Assembly (NCBI GenBank): GCA_003500165.1
Contig: DNSZ01000159.1
Span: 1 to 19,907, forward strand
Direction: 5' to 3'
DNA from: Paracoccaceae bacterium
GTDB lineage: Bacteria; Pseudomonadota; Alphaproteobacteria; Rhodobacterales; Rhodobacteraceae
Length of the DNA: 19,907 nt
Each line of letters opens with the position of its first letter. Position 1 is the stretch's first letter. Both the position numbers and the translations under genes were made by a program. The notes beneath the pieces were generated by a model that was given only the letters and a program-made list of their open reading frames with translations, did no database searches and had not been told where the DNA came from. Shown piece by piece: positions 8,327-19,505 of this stretch.

Positions 8327-8953
8327 ATGAGAACCCATGTCTACGTCGACGGCTACAACCTTTACTACGGTTGCCTGAAGCGGACACCACACAAGTGGTT
8401 GAACCTCCACGCACTTTGCACCGCTCTCATGCCGCGGAACGATATCCGGGCCATACGATATTTCACCGCTCAGGTCAGCGGCACCCCGCATGACCCCGAC
8501 CAGCCCACCCGCCAGCAGACCTATTTCCGCGCCCTCCGCACGCTGCCGCAGGTCAGTATCCACCTCGGGCATTTCCTGACGCATGAGGTGACGATGCCCG
8601 ATGCCGCCGACTGGCAGGGCGGGCGGTTCACCCCGCGCCGCGTGATGAAGACCGAGGAGAAGGGGTCCGACGTCAACATCGCCACGCATCTGCTGGTCGA
8701 TGCCTTCGATGACGCTTTCGACGTGGCCGTGATCGTCAGCAACGACAGCGACCTGAAAGAGCCGATCTCGGTCGTCCGACGCAGGTTGGGCAAGACGATC
8801 GGCATCCTGAACCCGCAGGCGAAGGTGAGCCGGGCACTACAACCGCTTGCCCATTTCACAAAACCGATCAGGGCGGGTGCGCTCGCGAACGCCCAGTTTC
8901 CGGCAGTGATGCGCGATGCTCAGGGCCCGTTTCACAAGCCGCCACGGTGGTGA
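8327..8953 (+). CDS. NYN-domain (PIN-like) RNase embedded in the RM operon
   Basis: This 208-residue NYN-domain protein is of the LabA/DUF88-like type, a PIN-fold family of predicted or proven RNases. The acidic metal-binding residues are in place: D8 in HVYVDGYNLYYG, D115 and D125 in KGSDVNIATHLLVDAFDD, and D140/D142 in VIVSNDSDLKEP; GKTIGILNP is the last core strand. The C-terminus is basic and Pro-rich. ATG 8327 follows a G-rich stretch; the frame is open upstream to 8273 but that adds only low-complexity Ala/Arg residues. It lies between hsdS and hsdR, 16 bases before hsdR. NYN genes occur near type I RM systems, but a role is not established. I infer a linked effector or RNA-processing partner. 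Confidence 0.88.
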   Translation: MRTHVYVDGYNLYYGCLKRTPHKWLNLHALCTALMPRNDIRAIRYFTAQVSGTPHDPDQPTRQQTYFRALRTLPQVSIHLGHFLTHEVTMPDAADWQGGRFTPRRVMKTEEKGSDVNIATHLLVDAFDDAFDVAVIVSNDSDLKEPISVVRRRLGKTIGILNPQAKVSRALQPLAHFTKPIRAGALANAQFPAVMRDAQGPFHKPPRW

Positions 8954-8969
8954 GGAGAGGCACGCGAGC

Positions 8970-12101
<3,132 letters not shown>

Positions 12102-12281
12102 TGGTAGTCGCGAACCCAATGGGCGAACAGCTGACATTCGCTGCTGGCGCTTGCGGAGAGCGTGAATTCAGATTTTGCTCGGGCTGATGAAGACACCAAC
12201 CCACAGGCTTCAGCGTGCTTCGGTCGGCTTGTTGGCGCTAAAGCAGATCGTTTGGAATGGGGTATCGATTGGAGGTTGCGC
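12102..12281 (+). other. Spacer between hsdR and the PHP-ATPase gene
   Basis: This 180-base stretch contains only a 28-codon frame starting on the hsdR stop (12101-12187, TGATG) and an in-frame but unlikely N-terminal extension of the next gene. Neither resembles a known protein. No terminator is visible, so read-through from hsdR into the ATPase gene is plausible. Confidence 0.4.
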
Positions 12282-15173
12282 ATGTTGGAAAGTGGTTCGC
12301 AGTGGCGGCGTTGGGACCTCCACATTCACACGCCGGACACGGCGCTGAACGACCAGTTCGGCGACTGGGATGAGTATCTGGCTGCCATAGAAGCGCAGAC
12401 CGACGTCCGGGTAATCGGTGTGACAGACTACTTCTCGATCGCCAACTATAGCAGGCTCAAGGCGTTCAAGGAGGCCGGCCGCATCCCGGAAATCGACCTC
12501 CTGATACCCAATATCGAGTTCAGAATCTCTCCCCCAAACGACAGGGCGAGGGCTGTGAACATTCACCTGCTTGTCAGCCCCGATGATCACAACCATGAAG
12601 CGGAGATCAACAACGCCCTGGGTCGGTTGACTTGGACCTATAACAAGCGGAACTATTCTTGCCTGCCTGACCAGCTTCGCGCCTTTGGTCGTGCCTTTGA
12701 TGCTACCGCCGCGGACGACCGCGCGGCGATGCGTGTCGGCGCGACACAGTTCAAGCCGGATTTCAGCGCACTGCGTGCCTGGTTCCACAAAGAACACTGG
12801 TTGCAGCAGAACGCCATAGTGGCCGTCTCCGCGGGCACCGATGGACTGTCGGGTTTCCTGAACGACGGCGGGTGGGCAGGACATCGCGAAGAGATAGCGC
12901 GCTTTAGCCGGATGCTCTTCTCGGGCAGGCCCGGCGAGCGCAACTTCTGGCTCGGGAAGCGCAGTCCTGATGACCTGGAGACGATAAAGAGGCTAGGCGG
13001 CTTCAAGCCCTGCATTCACGGGTCCGACGCGCACGATATCGCTCATTTGTTCCGCCCCGATGAGGAGCGATTTTGCTGGATCAAGGCGGACACCACCTTC
13101 GAGGGACTTCGGCAGCTGATCTACGAGCCCGAGGACAGAGTCTACATCGGCCCAACCCCTCCGGTCCTGTACGACGAAGCTCGCGTTATCCGTTCGATCA
13201 GGCTTTCCAGTTCCGGTGGATGGTTCGACGACATCGAAATCCCTCTGAACGCAGCGCTCGTATCCATCATCGGACAGAAGGGCTCGGGTAAATCCGCTCT
13301 GGCCGAACTGACCGCCTGCGCTGCCGGTAGCTGGGCGTCGAATGAATCGGGAAGTTTCATGCGGCGAGCGGGCGCGCACCTACAAGGCATGAACGTCGAA
13401 CTGCTGTGGGGCGATGGCGATCCGAGCGCCGTGCGTATCGGTGACGACCTGCCGGATAACGGGCACGTTCGCTACCTTTCACAGAAATTCGTGGAGCGCC
13501 TCTGTTCCGACGATCATATTGGCGACGAACTGGTTCGCGAGATCGAAGCCGTCGTCTTTTCGTACCTCGATCCTTCCGACACGCTCAATGCATCCAGCTT
13601 TGACGAACTTCGTGCGCTCAGCACTGAGGGCATACGCGCAGAAGGCAACCGGCTGCGCGAAGATATCCAGCGACTGACCGCCGAAGAATGCACCTTGCGA
13701 GACAACGCTGCCAAGCTTGGCGAGAAGAGAGCGCGCATCAAGTCCCTGACTGAAGAGAAGGGCGGACTTGCCAAGCAGCTTCCTAAGCCCGCCACTGACG
13801 ATGAGGCGAAGCATCAGGCAGATTTGCAGGCCAAGCGACTGGCCTTGGCGGCCGCCCAACAAGCGGCTGGAGAGGATAAGCAAAGGCTTCAGAAGATTAA
13901 CGATATCAGGACCAAGGTCACCGCGTTCAAGGCGCAGATGGGGCGGTTCGCCAAAGAGATCGACACGCTTCTCGCAGAGGCCGGGATTCCAGAACGTGAG
14001 CGCGTGCATTTCCACCCTGCCTTTCCTGCCGATACAGAACCGCCCTTGGCTCGCCGCGAGACGGAACTGAACTCCGCAGTTTCACAGCGGCTTGGCGCTA
14101 CAGAGAACCCCGCGGAAAATACGATCCGGTGGTTGCAGCAGCAGATAGCCGCCCTGGAAAAACAGGAGACTGCTGACAAAGCGCGGCAGGAGAGGATCAG
14201 GACGATTCAGGCTCGTCTCGCCGCTATCGAAACAGAACTAGAGCGCATCCATAGGGAGATCGCCCAGGTGGAAGGACCCCAGAAGGAGCGCAGGGAGGCC
14301 ATACGATGCGAGCGTGTTGCTGCGTATGTCAGCTACTTTGACAACCTCAAGCTTGAGCAGCAGACATTGGCAAAGCTCTATGCCCCCGTTTCCGCACGAC
14401 TTACCGGCGACGCAGCGACGAAGCAGGAGCAGGACCTTGAGTTTGCGATACGGTGGGTCGCCGATATCAAACAGTGGATCGAGCGAGGTAGCGTCCTGTT
14501 TGACCAGAGAAAGACCATCCCCTACGGCAATCTGAAAGGGCTCGAAGAAGCGGCGAACCGTATCCTTGCCCCCGCCTGGACGTCAGGCGAGTCAGACCAG
14601 ATCGCTCCCGCAATGGAGGAGTTTCTCAGCGCATTTCGGGACAAGGACTTGCCGCCTGCAAAATACATGCGGGCAGGCGTCACCGTTCAGGACGTTTTCG
14701 ACTGGCTCTACGAGGTTGAGCACGTACAACTTAGCTATGGCCTGAAATACAATGGTACCGACCTAGAAAACCTATCACCCGGCACCAAGGGCATTGTACT
14801 TCTGATCCTGTATCTGGGCATGGATGTAAAGGACACTCGTCCATTGATCGTCGATCAACCGGATGAAAATCTCGACAACGAGTCGATCTATTCCTTGCTC
14901 ACTTCATACTTCAAGTCAGCCAAGAAGCGGCGCCAGATTATCCTCATAACGCACAACCCCAACCTTGTGGTGAACACGGATTCTGAGCAAGTTATTGTCG
15001 CGAGCGCGGAGCGGCGCGATGACGGGCTCCCACATATCAGTTACCTTGCGGGCTCGCTAGAGAACAACGCGCCTGATGGCCAAGGCATCAGGCAGCGCGT
15101 ATGCCGTATCCTTGAAGGTGGTTCTGATGCATTCCGGAAGCGGGAGATGCGCTATTCCCTAGTGAGAACTTAG
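12282..15173 (+). CDS. PHP-domain/ABC-type ATPase fusion, TrlF-like
   Basis: This 963-residue protein joins an N-terminal PHP metallo-phosphoesterase-like domain to an SMC/ABC-type ATPase. PHP signatures are WDLHIHT (H14, H16), VRVIGVTDYFS and GSDAHD (D249, H251). The ATPase has Walker A GQKGSGKS (331-338), a long coiled coil (about 450-690), an LSPGTKG signature, Walker B LIVDQPDENL (about 855-864) and an H-loop LITHNPN. The architecture matches proteins annotated as TrlF-family AAA-like ATPases and is reminiscent of RloC/PrrC, where an ABC ATPase gates a nuclease. ATG 12282 is preferred: GGAGG lies six bases upstream and the PHP domain follows at once. Base composition is visibly lower in GC than neighbouring genes. 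A nuclease effector tied to the RM system is inference. Confidence 0.85.
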   Translation: MLESGSQWRRWDLHIHTPDTALNDQFGDWDEYLAAIEAQTDVRVIGVTDYFSIANYSRLKAFKEAGRIPEIDLLIPNIEFRISPPNDRARAVNIHLLVSPDDHNHEAEINNALGRLTWTYNKRNYSCLPDQLRAFGRAFDATAADDRAAMRVGATQFKPDFSALRAWFHKEHWLQQNAIVAVSAGTDGLSGFLNDGGWAGHREEIARFSRMLFSGRPGERNFWLGKRSPDDLETIKRLGGFKPCIHGSDAHDIAHLFRPDEERFCWIKADTTFEGLRQLIYEPEDRVYIGPTPPVLYDEARVIRSIRLSSSGGWFDDIEIPLNAALVSIIGQKGSGKSALAELTACAAGSWASNESGSFMRRAGAHLQGMNVELLWGDGDPSAVRIGDDLPDNGHVRYLSQKFVERLCSDDHIGDELVREIEAVVFSYLDPSDTLNASSFDELRALSTEGIRAEGNRLREDIQRLTAEECTLRDNAAKLGEKRARIKSLTEEKGGLAKQLPKPATDDEAKHQADLQAKRLALAAAQQAAGEDKQRLQKINDIRTKVTAFKAQMGRFAKEIDTLLAEAGIPERERVHFHPAFPADTEPPLARRETELNSAVSQRLGATENPAENTIRWLQQQIAALEKQETADKARQERIRTIQARLAAIETELERIHREIAQVEGPQKERREAIRCERVAAYVSYFDNLKLEQQTLAKLYAPVSARLTGDAATKQEQDLEFAIRWVADIKQWIERGSVLFDQRKTIPYGNLKGLEEAANRILAPAWTSGESDQIAPAMEEFLSAFRDKDLPPAKYMRAGVTVQDVFDWLYEVEHVQLSYGLKYNGTDLENLSPGTKGIVLLILYLGMDVKDTRPLIVDQPDENLDNESIYSLLTSYFKSAKKRRQIILITHNPNLVVNTDSEQVIVASAERRDDGLPHISYLAGSLENNAPDGQGIRQRVCRILEGGSDAFRKREMRYSLVRT

Positions 15174-15395
15174 CGATCTCCCCAACCGCCAACAGCGTAA
15201 TTGTCATGATCGCGCAGACAGAATTACCTTGTCTCTTGAGCTTCGCTGGGTTTCGTTTTCGCGATGCCCTTCTGCAGCGGGTGGAGGCAGCCTACTCCTT
15301 CTATGGATCGCGGTGGGGCTCTGTCCGGTCAGCGATGAATAGCCGCTCTGGGCCGAACGCATTGCCCCCCTCCCATGGTTCCTCCCGGACCGAAT

Positions 15396-15405
15396 CCGTA
15401 TACGG
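15396..15405. repeat. 10-bp palindrome CCGTATACGG, copy 1
   Basis: A perfect palindrome in the non-coding gap after the PHP-ATPase gene. The identical 10-mer occurs again at 19423-19432, also outside coding DNA; I noticed no other copy in the window. Possible protein-binding site, function unknown. Confidence 0.45.
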
Positions 15406-15450
15406 GGGGGCTGAGCGCGGCAGTTTTCCAGCGCCTGGCCATTTCGCCGG

Positions 15451-15636
15451 GGAATCCACCTGGAAGCCACCTTCGCCCGCGCGCCCGAAATTCTGATTCG
15501 AGTTCAAACACTTATGTGACAGACCCGCTGCCGAGGTGGATTCCGTTCCGGAAGCCAGGGAAGCCACCTCCGGGGAAGCCAGGTGACCAGAAGCCATCGC
15601 GGGAAACCACTTCGTGAGAACCTGTTGAATCCACGT
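15451..15636. repeat. Cluster of degenerate GGAAGCCACC-type repeats in a non-coding gap
   Basis: The 585-base gap 15174-15758 has no gene I can support. It holds short related repeats: GGAATCCACC (15451), GGAAGCCACC (15462), GGAAGCCAGG (15550), GGAAGCCACC (15559), GGAAGCCAGG (15574), AGAAGCCATC (about 15590), GGAAACCACT (15602) and GAATCCACG (15627). AGGTGGATTCC (15534-15544) is the exact reverse complement of GGAATCCACCT (15451-15461), giving an 11-bp inverted repeat with a 72-base spacer. This could be an iteron-like binding array or origin remnant, or a scar of the cargo insertion; nothing in the sequence decides. Confidence 0.5.
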
Positions 15637-15694
15637 CGCTTTTCAGATTGACAGACCTGCCCCCCTTGCCCTACCCCTTGATCATCGAAGAATT

Positions 15695-15732
15695 GCGCCC
15701 GCAGGAACTCCCTCGCGGGCGCTTTTCGTTTT
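15695..15732 (+). terminator. Rho-independent terminator before the ParB-methylase operon
   Basis: GCGCCCGC (15695-15702) and GCGGGCGC (15715-15722) form a perfect 8-bp GC-rich stem with a 12-base loop, followed by TTTTCGTTTT (15723-15732). It lies 522 bases after the PHP-ATPase stop and 27 bases before the next start. It should insulate the methylase operon from transcription of the RM cassette, or act as an attenuator if a promoter lies just upstream (TTGACA at 15648-15653 has no good -10). Confidence 0.8.
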
Positions 15733-15758
15733 CATCACCACATCCTGAGCCCCGCCCC

Positions 15759-17021
15759 ATGGACCTGGTCTTTGCACCGAGCCAGATCGAGAGCTGGCCG
15801 ATCGAGCGCCTGCGCCCCTATGCCCGCAATGCCAAGATGCACGGCGACGACCAGGTGGCAAAGATCGCCGCCAGCATGGCGAAGTTCGGCTGGACCGTCC
15901 CCTGCATGGTGGCCGACGATGGCGAGCTGATCGCGGGCCACGGCCGCGTGCTGGCCGCGACCATGCTTGGCCTGACCGAAGTGCCGGTGATCCGGCTCAG
16001 CCATCTCGACGAGGCCGAGCGCCGGGCCTACCGGATCGCCGACAACAAACTGACCGAACTGGGCGAGTGGGACGAGGCCCTGCTGCGCGACGAGATCGCG
16101 GGGCTGCTGGCCGAGGATTTCGACCTGACGCTCCTGGGGATCAGCGACGATGATCTGGATGCCCTGCTGCGGGGTCCCGAGGCGCTGGGCGGCGATGGTC
16201 CGGTCGAGGGCGAGGACGATGTTCCGGACCTGCCGGTCACGCCGGTAACGGTGCCGGGCGACCTATGGCAGCTGGGCGGGCACCGGCTGATCTGCGGCGA
16301 CAGCACATCGGCCGATGTGGTCGGGCGGCTGCTGGCCGATGTTCGCCCGCTGCTCATGGTGACCGACCCGCCCTATGGCGTGGAGTATGACCCCTCCTGG
16401 CGCAACCAGGCGGGCGCGGCCAGGACGAAACGCACCGGCAAGGTGCTGAACGACGACCGCGCCGACTGGCGCGAGGCATGGGCGCTTTTCCCCGGCGATG
16501 TGGCCTATGTCTGGCACGGCGCGCTGCATGCCGCGACCGTGGCCGACAGCCTGGTGGCCGCAGGCTTCGCCATCCGGTCGCAGATCATCTGGGCCAAGGA
16601 CCGGCTGGTGCTCAGCCGCGGCGATTACCACTGGCAGCATGAGCCTTGCTGGTATGCCGTGCGCACCAGGGGCAAGGGCCATTGGGCCGGAGACCGCAAA
16701 CAGACAACGTTGTGGCAGATCTCGGGTCGCGATCAGGATGCCGACACAGTGCATGGCACGCAGAAGCCCGTCGAATGCATGCGGCGCCCGATCCTGAACA
16801 ACTCGTCCCCTGGCCAGGCGGTCTATGAACCCTTCATGGGATCCGGCACGACGCTGATCGCGGCGGAAACCACCGGCCGGGTCTGCTACGGGATCGAATT
16901 GAACCCGGCCTATGTCGATGTCGCCATCGAACGCTGGCAATCTTTCACCGGCGAGGAGGCGGTGCTGGCGGAAACCGGCGAGAGTTTCGCCGCCCTGAAG
17001 GCGAAGAGGCTGGCTGCATGA
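15759..17021 (+). CDS. ParB-like domain fused to a DPPY-type DNA methyltransferase
   Basis: This 420-residue protein has an N-terminal ParB/sulfiredoxin-like domain (about residues 1-130: IERLRPYARNAKMH, ELIAGHGRVLAA with G60-R63, AYRIADNKLTELG). It is joined to an amino-methyltransferase of the beta-type motif order: motif IV DPPY (203-206) first, then motif I FMGSGTT (359-365). DPPY is typical of N6-adenine methylases, so adenine methylation is likely but not proven. ATG 15759 is chosen; an in-frame TTG at 15648 would run translation through the terminator hairpin and adds no conserved sequence. ATGA overlap couples it to the paralogous next gene. Such fusions are common in alphaproteobacterial phages; the ParB-like part may guide DNA binding. 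Confidence 0.9.
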   Translation: MDLVFAPSQIESWPIERLRPYARNAKMHGDDQVAKIAASMAKFGWTVPCMVADDGELIAGHGRVLAATMLGLTEVPVIRLSHLDEAERRAYRIADNKLTELGEWDEALLRDEIAGLLAEDFDLTLLGISDDDLDALLRGPEALGGDGPVEGEDDVPDLPVTPVTVPGDLWQLGGHRLICGDSTSADVVGRLLADVRPLLMVTDPPYGVEYDPSWRNQAGAARTKRTGKVLNDDRADWREAWALFPGDVAYVWHGALHAATVADSLVAAGFAIRSQIIWAKDRLVLSRGDYHWQHEPCWYAVRTRGKGHWAGDRKQTTLWQISGRDQDADTVHGTQKPVECMRRPILNNSSPGQAVYEPFMGSGTTLIAAETTGRVCYGIELNPAYVDVAIERWQSFTGEEAVLAETGESFAALKAKRLAA

Positions 17022-18391
17022 CGCATCATGTCCGCCCAAGCCAGATCGCGATCTGGCCGCTGGATCGGCTCAAGCCCTATGCGCGCAATGCCAAGACGCA
17101 CGGCGCCGAACAGGTGGCGCGGATCGCCGCCAGCATGGCCGAGTTCGGCTGGACGGTGCCATGCCTTGTCGCGGCTGATGGCGAGTTGATCGCGGGCCAT
17201 GGCCGCGTCCTGGCCGCCGCGCAGCTCGGCCTCGCTGAAGCACCGGTTATCGTGCTGGGCCACCTCTCCGAGGCGCAGCGGCGAGCTTACCGGATCGCCG
17301 ACAACAAGCTGACCGAGATGGGCGGGTGGGACGAGACGCTGTTGCTCGAGGAACTGCGCGGGCTGATGGCCGAGGACTTCGACCTCGGGCTGATCGGCAT
17401 CCCCGAGGACGAACTGGATGCCCTGCTTCACGATGCCGACGACCGCGCGCCCATCGACGATGACACGGCGGACACCATCCCCGAGGCCCCAGCCGAGCCG
17501 ATCACCCGGCCCGGCGACATCTGGGCGCTGGGCGATCACCGGCTGATCTGCGGCGATGCCACCGACCCGGCCGTGGTGGCGCGGCTGATGGACGGGGCGC
17601 AGGCGTCGCTGATGTTTACCTCGCCACCCTATGCCCAGCAGCGTGACTACGGCGCGGCGAAGGAGAAGGTGGGGGATTGGGATGCGCTGATGCAGGGCGT
17701 GTTCGCTGCAGCGCCGGTGACCGCCGATGCACAGCTGCTGGTCAATCTCGGCCTCGTCCATCGGGATGGCGAGTGGCTCCCGTATTGGGAGGGCTGGGTA
17801 GACTGGATGCGCGTGCAGGGTTGGCGGCGGTTCGGCTGGTACGTGTGGGACCAGGGGCCCGGCCTGCCTGGCGACTGGAACGGACGGCTGGCCCCGTCGC
17901 ACGAGTTCATCTTCCACTTCAACCGCCAGCCCCGGCAGCCGAACAAGACGGTCGAGAGCAAGCACGCGGGCGAAACTCTCGGCGGCGGCGGGTTGCGCGG
18001 GGCCGACGGCACGGTGCATCGCAAGACCGGCTTCGGCAACGCGATCCAGAGCCACCGCATCGCGGACAGCGTTTTCCGCATCATGCGCCACAAGGGCGGG
18101 CTGGGTGCCGCCGGATCGCATCCGGCCGTGTTTCCGGTGGCGCTGGTCGAGGCGGTGCTGGAGGCCTTCACCGATCCGGGCGAGCTGGTGTTCGAGCCCT
18201 TCTGCGGCTCGGGCACCCAGTTGATCGCCGCGGAACGCACCGGGCGGCGCTGCTGCGCGGTGGAACTGGACCCGGTCTATTGCGACGTCGCCGTGCGGCG
18301 GTGGGAGATGGCGACGGGGCGAGCAGCCAATCGCATCGTCATGGAGGAGGAAGCCCGGAAACCGGCGCGCCGGTCGAGGAAGCGCACATGA
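17018..18391 (+). CDS. ParB-like domain fused to a TSPPY-type DNA methyltransferase
   Basis: This 457-residue paralogue of the preceding gene has a very similar N-terminal ParB-like domain (KPYARNAKTHGAEQVARIAA, ELIAGHGRVLAA, AYRIADNKLTEMG). The catalytic domain differs: motif IV is TSPPY (201-205) and motif I is FCGSGTQ (395-401), with longer insertions between them (WYVWDQGPGLPGDWNGR, HEFIFHFNR). SPPY-type motifs are frequent among N4-cytosine methylases, so its target base may differ from its neighbour's. ATG 17018 overlaps the upstream stop and its own stop overlaps the next start (ATGA, 18388). A basic tail (RKPARRSRKR) ends the protein. It is probably an anti-restriction methylase; specificity unknown. 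Confidence 0.9.
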   Translation: MTHHVRPSQIAIWPLDRLKPYARNAKTHGAEQVARIAASMAEFGWTVPCLVAADGELIAGHGRVLAAAQLGLAEAPVIVLGHLSEAQRRAYRIADNKLTEMGGWDETLLLEELRGLMAEDFDLGLIGIPEDELDALLHDADDRAPIDDDTADTIPEAPAEPITRPGDIWALGDHRLICGDATDPAVVARLMDGAQASLMFTSPPYAQQRDYGAAKEKVGDWDALMQGVFAAAPVTADAQLLVNLGLVHRDGEWLPYWEGWVDWMRVQGWRRFGWYVWDQGPGLPGDWNGRLAPSHEFIFHFNRQPRQPNKTVESKHAGETLGGGGLRGADGTVHRKTGFGNAIQSHRIADSVFRIMRHKGGLGAAGSHPAVFPVALVEAVLEAFTDPGELVFEPFCGSGTQLIAAERTGRRCCAVELDPVYCDVAVRRWEMATGRAANRIVMEEEARKPARRSRKRT

Positions 18392-18603
18392 CCCAGTCGC
18401 GCCGCATGTCGATGATCGAGGCGATCACCAATGTCGCGCTGGGCTACGCGCTGGCAGTGATCACGCAGATCATCGTGTTCCCCTCGTTCGGCCTGCACCC
18501 CAGCCCTGGCGAGAACCTTGCGCTGGGCGGGATCTTCACCGCGATCTCCCTGGTTCGTGGCTACGCCCTGCGCAGGCTGTTCGAGCGCTGGCGTGCGCCC
18601 TGA
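18388..18603 (+). CDS. Small two-helix membrane protein, DUF7220-like
   Basis: This 71-residue protein starts by ATGA overlap with the methylase gene. After a short basic N-terminus it has two hydrophobic segments (about residues 10-31, NVALGYALAVITQIIVFPS, and about 40-58, LALGGIFTAISLVRGYAL), then a basic tail (RRLFERW). The pattern resembles the small DUF7220-type proteins found beside DNA methylase genes in alphaproteobacterial prophages. It should sit in the inner membrane. No function is known. Confidence 0.75.
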   Translation: MTQSRRMSMIEAITNVALGYALAVITQIIVFPSFGLHPSPGENLALGGIFTAISLVRGYALRRLFERWRAP

Positions 18604-18647
18604 GCGGATCGCTGGCGTGACCATGCGCTGGCTGGTAACGTCGAGCC

Positions 18648-18845
18648 ATGTCCGAAGGCTGGCAGCATATCGAGATCACCGATCATGGGACCATCGTTGT
18701 CCTGCGTCCGGTTTCGGACGAGGGACGGGCATGGCTCGAAGAGCATGTCGGCGAGCCGGGGCCGGGCGGGGTCTACAGCTGCGAGCCACGCATGGCGCGG
18801 GACATCCTGCAGGCGGCCGCCCGCGATCTGCTGTCCTGGCAATGA
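18648..18845 (+). CDS. Small hypothetical protein
   Basis: This 65-residue protein is not one I can name. A strand-rich N-terminal half (HIEITDHGTIVVLRPVSD) leads to a helix (EGRAWLEEHVG), a Gly/Pro turn and a terminal helix (MARDILQAAARDLL). It starts 45 bases after the membrane-protein gene on the same strand, with only a weak ribosome site. Codon use is strongly G/C-ending like its neighbours, which supports it as real. It is the last rightward gene before a convergent pair. Confidence 0.65.
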   Translation: MSEGWQHIEITDHGTIVVLRPVSDEGRAWLEEHVGEPGPGGVYSCEPRMARDILQAAARDLLSWQ

Positions 18846-18849
18846 GCAA

Positions 18850-18872
18850 CCGCCGCCCGGGCGGGGCGGCGG
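18850..18872. terminator. GC-rich stem-loop between convergent genes
   Basis: CCGCCGCCC (18850-18858) and GGGCGGCGG (18864-18872) are perfect 9-bp arms with a 5-base loop, in the 51-base space between the rightward small gene and the leftward DUF3489 gene. Neither side has a T-run, so a bidirectional terminator is suggested by position only. Confidence 0.45.
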
Positions 18873-18896
18873 CACTGGGTGGCAGGTGTTGAGGGT

Positions 18897-19412
18897 TCAG
18901 GCGCTCAGCTTGTAGACGGTCCCCCTGCCCTCGACCTTCTCGGCCGTGACAGGCAGGCCCAGCTTCTTCTTCAGCGCGCCGGACATGGCGCCGCGCACCG
19001 TGTGCGACTGCCAGCCCGTTTGGGCGACGATCTCGTCGATGGTCGAGCCGCCCTCTGCGCGGAGCATCTCGATCAGGGTCTCCTGCTTGGTGCCCTTCCG
19101 GTGCTTGACCGGGGCGGTCGGCGTTTCGGGCGGCGTCGTCTCGCCCGGTTCGTCCGTGATCCCGAGGTTGCTGTAGGCCAGCGGGGTGGCGCGCAGCGTG
19201 ATCGGGCCGCGCTCCTCGTCGTGCCGCCAGACCGTGTTGAGATCCGTGGCGGCGATTTCCTCGATCAAGCCCTGCTTCAGGAGGCTCTTGCAGACGTTGC
19301 CGACGGCGCCGCCCTTGAGGCTGGCGGTGACGGGGAAGACCGCTCCGTCCTCGCGCGCGCAGGCGGTGGACAGGATGACGGCTTGGGCGTCGGAAAGCTG
19401 GATCTGTGTCAT
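18897..19412 (-). CDS. DUF3489 protein with winged-helix-like C-terminus
   Basis: This 171-residue leftward protein has an N-terminal helical region (SDAQAVILSTACARED) with a small HTH-like segment (GNVCKSLLKQGLIEEI). A Thr/Pro-rich linker (about residues 90-108) leads to the C-terminal DUF3489 domain (about 108-171: KQETLIEMLRAEGGSTIDEI, TGWQSHTVRGAMSGALKKKL, EKVEGRGTVYKL). The C-terminal domain reads as a winged helix, so DNA binding is likely, but the role is unknown. The family is frequent in alphaproteobacterial mobile elements. GGAG lies shortly upstream of the ATG. It is probably transcribed with the 90-residue gene 93 bases upstream. Confidence 0.85.
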   Translation of the reverse strand: MTQIQLSDAQAVILSTACAREDGAVFPVTASLKGGAVGNVCKSLLKQGLIEEIAATDLNTVWRHDEERGPITLRATPLAYSNLGITDEPGETTPPETPTAPVKHRKGTKQETLIEMLRAEGGSTIDEIVAQTGWQSHTVRGAMSGALKKKLGLPVTAEKVEGRGTVYKLSA

Positions 19413-19422
19413 GGGGTCGTCT

Positions 19423-19432
19423 CCGTATACGG
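19423..19432. repeat. 10-bp palindrome CCGTATACGG, copy 2
   Basis: Identical to the palindrome at 15396-15405. It lies 11 bases upstream of the DUF3489 start on the minus strand, overlapping where that gene's leader and ribosome site lie. A regulatory role is possible but unproven. Confidence 0.45.
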
Positions 19433-19505
19433 GCCCGCGACATGCGGCGCCTTCTACGACCCCAAGCCGCGCAGGGCGCGGCAGGAGTTCCGGCCGTGCC
19501 GGAGA

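Noticed and set aside
12162..12281. 40-codon N-terminal extension of the PHP-ATPase
   Set aside because: ATG 12282 has a GGAGG site at proper spacing and the WDLHIHT motif follows at residue 11, the usual distance.
15375..15617. 80-codon + strand frame and overlapping minus-strand frames in the gap after the PHP-ATPase
   Set aside because: Pro/Arg/Ser-rich products caused by short DNA repeats; no ribosome site and no recognisable sequence.
15648..15758. N-terminal extension of the first ParB-methylase from TTG 15648
   Set aside because: It would translate a strong rho-independent terminator hairpin and adds no conserved residues. ATG 15759 begins directly before the ParB-like domain.
16910..18121. 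403-codon antisense frame over the two ParB-methylase genes
   Set aside because: Shadow; it crosses the junction of two well-supported coupled genes on the other strand.
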